Assembly: GCA_017302775.1 (NCBI GenBank)
Contig: JAFLDC010000202.1
Coordinates: 1 to 5,594 of the forward strand
Length of the DNA stretch: 5,594 nucleotides
Direction: 5' to 3'
Origin: Sphingomonadales bacterium
Lineage (GTDB): Bacteria > Pseudomonadota > Alphaproteobacteria > Sphingomonadales > Sphingomonadaceae
Part shown: in pieces, positions 1 to 5,594 of the stretch
How the letters are laid out: each line of letters opens with the position of its first letter
How positions within the stretch are numbered: position 1 is the stretch's first letter
The notes under the pieces: generated by a model
Told to the model about the DNA's origin: nothing
Seen by the model: the letters and a program-made list of their open reading frames with translations, nothing else
Databases searched by the model: none
Made by a program: the position numbers and the translations under genes

Positions 1-1234
1 TGACCACCGACCATTCCACGTCGTCGATATGGAACCACGACTTGAATTCCTCCATGTGTGTGGTCGAAAATCGCAGGGTAATCGTCTGTCCCGCATAGGC
101 AGCCAGAGAATAGGTGCGCGACCACCACGGTTGGCCGTGATTGGCGACGGTCATACCCAGCGTATGGGCACCGGTCGTCCTCATATCGAAGGTGTTGTAC
201 GATCCGAAGCCGGCCCGCGTTCTGGTAATGTCATTGTTGCCATAGGCCGGGGCAAACGGCCAAGTCGCGTAGGCATTCGTCAGCGGACCGACAACCTCTG
301 TCGTGGTGGATCCCACTAACTCCACCTGAAGGTGATCGTAGGTTGTAACGTTGTTTGTGTCGCTGTCCCAACCTTCCACACGCCAGCGGATCGTAATCGA
401 TCCGGGATTGGAAGCAGGGACGGTGATGGTGCGGGTAAGGACGGTCGCATCCGACTGGGAAACCGCGCCGTTAGTAGGCTCGTTGTTAGTACGTGCTCCC
501 ATCAGGAACGATTGCGCACCGGTCCGTGGGCTGCCGTCGGTAGTCTGCGGATTGAACAGCGCACCGGTGCCGGTCGAGGGACGAGTGCCGTCGGTCGTGA
601 TCGACGGCGATTCATTGGGCCTGATCTGCAGGTCATAAGCCGTATTGGTTTTGGTCGCCGTACTCCAGCCGGGGGGCAACTGGGTACCGGTGGAACCAAA
701 TTCGAAGTTGCCGTTGATCGGGGTCTGAGGATTGGCACTTTTCGCGCCATTCTGAGTTATGTCGAAATAGACGTAATAGGTTTGCGCGCCGCCGTCTTCG
801 ACGATCCAGCGCACTTCGCCGCGCGAGTTGCCGGATGCATCTGTCGCGCCGCCAAAAACTGTGTCGGTAAATTCCTGCCTTGTCGCCAGCGTGCCGTTCG
901 GACGAACCACCCGCACGGAGTTGGGGTCAAACGTACCGCTGATGCCAAGTTCGGTCATCAGCGTGGCAAAGTTTATATCGACCATGCCCGTGCTGTTGAC
1001 GCTGGATGTGGAGGGCAGGGTAACGGGAACGCGGTAGTGCCAGTCGGATCCGGCATTGACGCCGTCAGGATCCCACCAGGTTGGTGCAGAGCGGAGAGCC
1101 CCCCATGAGATCGCGCCGACTGACAGGGCAATGACCCCCAGGAGAAGACCCAGCAGCTTAGCCCAGAATGGTGCGGTAAGGCGATGCCTCGCAGCCCATT
1201 CTGCCAGGTGTCGGCTCTGCAGTTTTCGCACCAT
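1..1234 (-). CDS. Exported surface protein with N-terminal hydrophobic segment and jelly-roll-like domain (3' end beyond window)
   Basis: I translated this frame codon by codon: it is open from the TGA upstream of the start (about 1275) to position 2 with no stop, so the gene runs off the left edge (411 codons visible from the ATG). The N-terminus is basic (R3, K4, R8, R16, R18, K26) and is followed by a hydrophobic segment at ~27-46 (LLGLLLGVIALSVGAISWGA). This is a signal anchor, or a signal peptide with a long n-region and possible cleavage after VGA41. There is no lipobox and no cysteine. Residues ~64-165 look like a beta-sandwich (HYRVPVTLP, then GEVRWIVEDGGAQTYYVYFD), recalling DUF2341-type domains. 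Residues ~174-411 look like a jelly-roll, starting at NGNFEFG...LPPGWS and ending at the visible edge with ITLRFS...WFHIDDVEWS, a pattern common in carbohydrate-binding-like folds. It directly follows the giant barrel gene, so it is probably exported and works at the surface. Function is not recognised. An alternative GTG start lies at 1246. Confidence 0.88.
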   Translation of the reverse strand, partial: MVRKLQSRHLAEWAARHRLTAPFWAKLLGLLLGVIALSVGAISWGALRSAPTWWDPDGVNAGSDWHYRVPVTLPSTSSVNSTGMVDINFATLMTELGISGTFDPNSVRVVRPNGTLATRQEFTDTVFGGATDASGNSRGEVRWIVEDGGAQTYYVYFDITQNGAKSANPQTPINGNFEFGSTGTQLPPGWSTATKTNTAYDLQIRPNESPSITTDGTRPSTGTGALFNPQTTDGSPRTGAQSFLMGARTNNEPTNGAVSQSDATVLTRTITVPASNPGSITIRWRVEGWDSDTNNVTTYDHLQVELVGSTTTEVVGPLTNAYATWPFAPAYGNNDITRTRAGFGSYNTFDMRTTGAHTLGMTVANHGQPWWSRTYSLAAYAGQTITLRFSTTHMEEFKSWFHIDDVEWSVV

Positions 1235-1258
1235 AGGTAATGTCACTGGCGAATTCCC
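1234..1258 (-). promoter_or_regulatory. Start region of downstream gene: stop/start overlap and weak ribosome binding site
   Basis: Read on the minus strand, the upstream gene's TGA (1245-1243) overlaps an in-frame GTG (1246-1244) as GTGA, the classic arrangement for translational coupling. Four codons later comes ATG (1234-1232), immediately followed by another GTG. A weak Shine-Dalgarno-like GGGA at 1258-1255 lies 8 bases before the GTG but 20 bases before the ATG, and nothing purine-rich sits just before the ATG. Spacing therefore favours GTG, while codon preference favours ATG. The choice adds only four residues (M-T-L-P). Either way there is no space for a promoter or terminator between the genes. 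Confidence 0.5.
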
Positions 1259-4200
1259 AAGGAGCTGAGCAAGTCATCGTCGAACTTGATCCGTACCGCG
1301 GCGAAGAGACCGCGATTCGTGTTGCGGCTAGCCGCAAAGTCACGATCGCGAAAGCCAGTTACGTTGTAACCCACTGTTAAAAGTACATTGTCAACCGGGC
1401 TGATGCCTATTTGCGGGCCAATCGCAAAGCTCGTAGTCCCATCGGTCGGGCTATAGCGCACGGTGGTGACACCGCCGATTTCAAAGCGCGAACCAATGCC
1501 GACACGAAGATCGACGCCGCCAATCAGGGTGGTGCCCGTCAAATCGAAGTTATCGTACTGATCAAAGTTATGGCGAACCGCGCCGAACAGGCCGACTTCG
1601 CTGCGTTGGACGCGCTGCCCGCCATCGCGGCCATTGGGCGACCAGTTGATCGAAACGCTACCGATCAGGCGGCGGGCAACGGCATCGCCATTCACGATCA
1701 AAGCGGTACGGCCAGCCGGTCCGGTTTCACCGGCCACAGCGCCGTGCACTGCATCGCTGCGATATTCGATCTTGTAGAGCGCGGCGAACTTTGACCGATC
1801 GGGACGGAACGCGGCCGAGATGGCACCGTCGAACACTTCGGTCGATGCACCATCATTTGCAGCGGCACGGGTCCAGGTAAAGCCTGCGCCGATGGCGCTA
1901 CCATTGTCGAGCTGGCGGATAACGCCAAAGGTGGCGCCGGTACGGTTCGCCAATTCGCCGTCGCGGTATTCGCCGCGTACAGTGGCCGTCCAGAGGTTGT
2001 GGCGCCAGGTCGCGCCGGCGGTCACAGCCGTGAAATCTTCCGTCAGGGTCCCGTTTTCCCCGATCAGGCCGCCGCTCGACGCGGGATGAGCCGGATTTAC
2101 CAGTTTGGCTGTATCGACACCGCCAAGGGTGCGTGCTGAGTCAAGAGTAGCGTCAACCGTCAGGTTCTTGGTTACGGGCAGGGACTGGGTCATGCCGAAC
2201 GTGGCAAAGCTGCGCTTGCCGTATTCAGCGATATCCTGCTGACCCAGTCCGCTGAGGATACGGGCACCGTCCCACGGGCTGACTTCGACACCGGCACGCG
2301 CGGTGCGGGCGCGAATGGCATCACCTTCCGCCAGCTCGTATTGCGCGGTAAGCTTGATCGACGGGGTTAGTGCGTAGCGCAGACCCAGCTGATAGCGCGA
2401 AGGCAGGTCAATCGACTCGCTTTTGCCCAAGGCCAGCTTTGCCGCGCCCGTCACTTCCAGGCGATTGTCGAGGAAGCGACGAGTCACAGCCCCTTCGACG
2501 ACGGTAGAATTGGCCATCGAGCCATCGCGCAGGCGATCACGGAATGCGGCGATACCAAGGCGTGCTTCGGTATTACCGGTGCGATAGGTACCTGCCAGTT
2601 CAACGGCTTGTCGGCGCGCATCGTCGGCCAGGCTGTCATCGTGCCAAGCGCTGAGGTTAAGCGAGAATGCTTCACTGAAGCGGTAACGACCATCGATCCC
2701 GATCTTGCGGCGGCCGCGCTCGGCGCCGTTCATCTGACCAAGACCGAAGTCGGCGGCAGCCGAGCGGATGTAGGTCAGCAGATCCAACTTGCCGTCATGA
2801 TGTTCCAGTTCGATCAGCCATGCTTCATCGCTTTTGCCTGCGGTGCGGCTGATTGCAGCTTCGGAACGCAGTTCCGTGCCTCCACCCAGCCGTGTCCGCA
2901 CATCCACTGCGGCCAGATTGGCACGCTCGGCAGTCGGACCGGAAGTGTCGGTTATGACGGTAGCGCCGATGCGGACTGCACCATTCTTCGTCTCGAACTC
3001 AGCGCGCAGACCAGCGTTGATTTCACCGTCGACCGCGCGTTCGACATCATAGTCGACCACGATGAAGCGCGGGTTGAGGAGGGTGTCGCGGCTGAGCACC
3101 GGCTCCTTGAAACTGATCGTGCCGCTGAGCAGGTCGATGTCATAGTCCACGAAGCGCACCAGCGTCCGCTTTTCGATGACGAGTTCCGACCGGAAACGGT
3201 CGCGCACTTCGATGGAAACGGTTTCGCTGTTGGGCACCATGGTCCGGCTCGACAGGCGATAAGGTCCGCTAATTCCGCCGCCCTGTATTTCATCGCGGCG
3301 GTGCGCTTCACCGCTGCGGGCAGCGAAGCCCTGCAAGCGCAGCTGGCCGAGCGTGCCTTCGCCCTTTACCCCTGTGAGATTGCGGGCGTAGCTGGCCAGA
3401 ACGGTCTTGTCGAAATCCGTCGAGAAGTCGCCGTAAAGTGCATAGAATGTGCGGCCTTCGATCCGGACATACAGCTTTTCACGCGAGACGGCATCAAAAC
3501 GGCGTTCGGAACCATCGGCAAAAACTGTATAGTAGGCGTTCGGGTCGATGGTGCCCAGCAGGCGCTGGTCGTCCTTTTGCTTGGCGCTGTCATAGCTCAG
3601 CGTCAGCAGGTATTTGCCGCGGACCCGGCCCTTGACGTAAAACGCGACGCGAGCATCGGAACCCAGGTCGCTGTCAAAGTTCGCCCCGCGCTCCATGTTG
3701 TCTGCCACCGAACGCGAGCCGATGGTCCCTTCGGCCAGGCCGACCAGAGTCCATTTCTGGTCGCCCGGGACGATCCAGGCTTCCAGCGTCTGACGACGCG
3801 TGATCGGACCATCGGCAAAGCTGAAATCCATCCGCAGTGCACCGCTGACCATGGTCGGGGCGAGTTCGATCAGGGCGATTCCGTCGTCACCCTTCACGGT
3901 CCAGGTCGGGGCGGCACGATCCAGCCCTGACAGCTGGCGAGCCTGCAATGCATCAAGTTGAGCCGCGCTTTCATAAGGAGCATTGATGGTAAAGCCACCA
4001 GTCAGCCCAGCATGAACCGGGCGGCCCAGGCGATCGAGAATCCGCACGGCGACCACGGGGCGGGTCGATCCGTCCGCCGTCAGCCGCGAACGCTGTTCGA
4101 CGATTTCAAAGCGCGCAGGCGTTGCCGAAAAGTGCACGTCGCGGGTCAGTTCGGCAGCTATCTTGCCGTCCGCATCACGCACGGTCGCGGTCAGCCGGGT

Positions 4201-5594
4201 CGTTTCACGGGTAAGCCCGATCCCACGCCAGATGCTGACGGCGTATCCTTGCGGTGCGTTTTGCGTTCCGTCGAAGGCCATGGTGTCGACCGGCTTGCCG
4301 TCTGCGAGCAAATCAACCTTTTGACCCTTGCGGTGACGAATGACGACGCGCACAGCAGGTGCCCGCGGGTTGTGGTCTACTGCAGGGAACAGAAAGTCTG
4401 TCGGGCCATCGCCGATGGCAAGCCAATCGGTTTCACCACCGGCCGCAGCGCGATCCGAAGCAACCTCGGGTCCGGTTGGCAGTCCGACTTTTTCCGGCTC
4501 AGCGGGAAGATCTGCGGTAAAATCCGCAATGATCAATGAGCCGCCCTGGCCCATGACGAAACGTGAGCTGGCCGATCCGGCATTGCGGGTCGAACGCATG
4601 CAGTCGGTGAATTTGCCGCCAGCGGGCAGGGTTTGCGCAATTGCCTGGACGACGTGACTACCAGGGATCAGGCCTTCAAAGTGATAGCGGCCATCCGCGT
4701 CGGTGATAGCGAAGGAGCCATCTTCAAGCATGACGCGCACGCCCGGGATGCCGCGCTGCGGTTGACCGGTTGCGCAGCCACCATCGACGATTCGGCCGAT
4801 AAGCGTCATCCGTCCCGCGATCACATCACGTTCAACCTTGACCGCCACGCTGGCGACCACCCGGTTACCGCGCGAATCCACGGCCTCGGCCCGGTTCACG
4901 GCTTGTCCCTGTGGGGCATCGGCGCGAATTGTTGCCGCGTAAGTGACTGTGCGGGTGGCGCCGCCACGAATATCGCCCAGCGCGATCGCCATGGTCCTGC
5001 CATCTGCGGTAAAGGTCACGGCATGTGGCGCAGGCTGTCCATCAATCCGCACGGAATCATTGCGGATCCGCAGCCACTGTGAAGGCATATCGGTCACCAC
5101 GACGCTGCGCTTGGTGCGGGTCGGATCGGTGTTGGTGACGGTAATGGTGTAGAGTACAGCATCGCCCGGAACCGCGGTCTGCCGCGAGGCAGTCTTCGTG
5201 ATGCCGACGGCCAGGCTCGGTCGATCGACCGGGATGTCCACTCGTACCGCTGCCGGTGAGGTCAAGGCCAATGCCTGGCCGTAGCTGGCCGGGATAATCT
5301 GTAACGGATGCCCATCGGGGCGGGTCAATCCACTGAGCTGGCTTGCGGTAGCCGTCGACGGGGCCGTGTAAGGCGCGGGCGGCGTAACAACGATCCGGTA
5401 GCTACCCAGCGCCGCCAGCGGGAACCGGTACTCGCCGGGTGCCATGACGTAGACGTTGCCGGCACCGTCGGTGATCGGCTGTCCGCTGATGACCGTGGAT
5501 GGCCATGCCGTTACGCCGTCGTCCGCGAATACGCGTGCCGGTGCGCCGGTAGCGGCATCAACCAGGGTAACGGTGGCACCGGTTACAGGGGTGC
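1243..5594 (-). CDS. Giant DUF11/Ig-like outer-membrane beta-barrel surface protein (5' end beyond window)
   Basis: The frame is open from the right edge (first full codon 5592-5590) to the TGA at 1245-1243, giving 1449 visible residues. The ATG at 5445 is not the start: the 49 codons before it belong to the same prealbumin/CNA-B-like domain (TGATVTLVDAATGAPA). Counting that Met as 1, the domains are: end of that domain to ~76; DUF11 ~78-205 (ITKTASRQTAVPGDAVLYT); SdrD B/carboxypeptidase-regulatory-like ~212-275 (FAITDADGRYHFEGL); polar linker ~310-345; Ig-like ~346-445; invasin-like Ig domain ~450-558; then W565 to F1389, serial amphipathic strands of an outer-membrane barrel, with a conserved-looking SGPY...DYDID block at 726-802. 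The only cysteines are C224 and C282. No enzyme motif or TonB plug is visible. From family knowledge, DUF11 and Ig domains usually form extracellular stalks or adhesive regions; the barrel should anchor it in the outer membrane. Ligand and exact role are unknown. Confidence 0.93.
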   Translation of the reverse strand, partial: TPVTGATVTLVDAATGAPARVFADDGVTAWPSTVISGQPITDGAGNVYVMAPGEYRFPLAALGSYRIVVTPPAPYTAPSTATASQLSGLTRPDGHPLQIIPASYGQALALTSPAAVRVDIPVDRPSLAVGITKTASRQTAVPGDAVLYTITVTNTDPTRTKRSVVVTDMPSQWLRIRNDSVRIDGQPAPHAVTFTADGRTMAIALGDIRGGATRTVTYAATIRADAPQGQAVNRAEAVDSRGNRVVASVAVKVERDVIAGRMTLIGRIVDGGCATGQPQRGIPGVRVMLEDGSFAITDADGRYHFEGLIPGSHVVQAIAQTLPAGGKFTDCMRSTRNAGSASSRFVMGQGGSLIIADFTADLPAEPEKVGLPTGPEVASDRAAAGGETDWLAIGDGPTDFLFPAVDHNPRAPAVRVVIRHRKGQKVDLLADGKPVDTMAFDGTQNAPQGYAVSIWRGIGLTRETTRLTATVRDADGKIAAELTRDVHFSATPARFEIVEQRSRLTADGSTRPVVAVRILDRLGRPVHAGLTGGFTINAPYESAAQLDALQARQLSGLDRAAPTWTVKGDDGIALIELAPTMVSGALRMDFSFADGPITRRQTLEAWIVPGDQKWTLVGLAEGTIGSRSVADNMERGANFDSDLGSDARVAFYVKGRVRGKYLLTLSYDSAKQKDDQRLLGTIDPNAYYTVFADGSERRFDAVSREKLYVRIEGRTFYALYGDFSTDFDKTVLASYARNLTGVKGEGTLGQLRLQGFAARSGEAHRRDEIQGGGISGPYRLSSRTMVPNSETVSIEVRDRFRSELVIEKRTLVRFVDYDIDLLSGTISFKEPVLSRDTLLNPRFIVVDYDVERAVDGEINAGLRAEFETKNGAVRIGATVITDTSGPTAERANLAAVDVRTRLGGGTELRSEAAISRTAGKSDEAWLIELEHHDGKLDLLTYIRSAAADFGLGQMNGAERGRRKIGIDGRYRFSEAFSLNLSAWHDDSLADDARRQAVELAGTYRTGNTEARLGIAAFRDRLRDGSMANSTVVEGAVTRRFLDNRLEVTGAAKLALGKSESIDLPSRYQLGLRYALTPSIKLTAQYELAEGDAIRARTARAGVEVSPWDGARILSGLGQQDIAEYGKRSFATFGMTQSLPVTKNLTVDATLDSARTLGGVDTAKLVNPAHPASSGGLIGENGTLTEDFTAVTAGATWRHNLWTATVRGEYRDGELANRTGATFGVIRQLDNGSAIGAGFTWTRAAANDGASTEVFDGAISAAFRPDRSKFAALYKIEYRSDAVHGAVAGETGPAGRTALIVNGDAVARRLIGSVSINWSPNGRDGGQRVQRSEVGLFGAVRHNFDQYDNFDLTGTTLIGGVDLRVGIGSRFEIGGVTTVRYSPTDGTTSFAIGPQIGISPVDNVLLTVGYNVTGFRDRDFAASRNTNRGLFAAVRIKFDDDLLSSLGIRQ

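Noticed and set aside
561..570. A perfect 10-base palindrome (GCACCGGTGC).
   Set aside because: It lies inside coding sequence in a Gly/Thr/Pro-rich stretch where GGC ACC GGT codons make such palindromes by chance; no loop, U-run or partner site accompanies it.
332..1108. A 258-codon open frame on the plus strand, the longest complete frame in the left fifth of the window.
   Set aside because: It is also in codon register with the minus-strand gene and ends exactly where that gene uses a TCA serine codon (1108-1106); it opens just after a sense TTA codon near 318. The minus-strand frame is open over the whole region and encodes a coherent exported protein.
1235..1242. The intergenic gap as a promoter or terminator.
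   Set aside because: Eight bases are too few, and no hairpin or -10/-35-like pair is visible around the junction.
1279..3753. Calling the barrel a TonB-dependent receptor.
   Set aside because: No TonB box or N-terminal plug domain is visible; Ig-like and DUF11 domains precede the barrel instead.
2608..3930. A 440-codon open frame on the plus strand opposite the barrel gene.
   Set aside because: It lies in exact codon register with the minus-strand gene. In that register antisense stops arise only from sense TTA, CTA and TCA codons, which are rare in GC-rich genes, so long antisense frames are expected. Its translation shows no domain pattern, while the minus strand encodes clear barrel strands.
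1243..5445. Taking ATG 5445 as the true start of the giant gene.
   Set aside because: The frame is open upstream to the window edge, and the 49 extra residues complete a typical prealbumin/CNA-B-like domain. No signal peptide follows the ATG, as a surface protein would need.

Overview
The window is one end of a minus-strand operon made of two large surface-protein genes. Both are cut by the window edges, and almost every base is coding. By eye the sequence is GC-rich, codon use is typical of an alphaproteobacterium, and the protein style (DUF11 plus prealbumin-like domains ahead of an outer-membrane barrel) is common in Sphingomonadales. I infer a Novosphingobium/Sphingomonas-like Gram-negative host; no marker gene here proves it.

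From right to left, in the direction of transcription: positions 5594-1243 hold the 3' part of a very large gene (at least 1449 codons, beginning outside the window). Its product runs from a prealbumin/CNA-B-like domain through a DUF11 domain, a second prealbumin-like (SdrD B-type) domain, a flexible linker and two Ig-like domains into a very large outer-membrane beta-barrel that ends near the C-terminus. Positions 1246/1234-1 hold the 5' part of a second gene (at least 411 codons, running off the left edge with no stop). It encodes a membrane-targeted protein with an N-terminal hydrophobic segment, a beta-sandwich domain and a jelly-roll-like, lectin-like domain.

The genes are either 8 bases apart (ATG start) or overlap by four bases as GTGA (GTG start). 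There is no room for a terminator or separate promoter, so they should be co-transcribed and probably translationally coupled. The simplest reading is a surface pair: an outer-membrane-anchored protein with an Ig-type stalk, and a second exported protein that may be its partner or cargo. The partnership is inferred from position only. No RNA genes, mobile elements, CRISPR arrays or significant repeats were seen.
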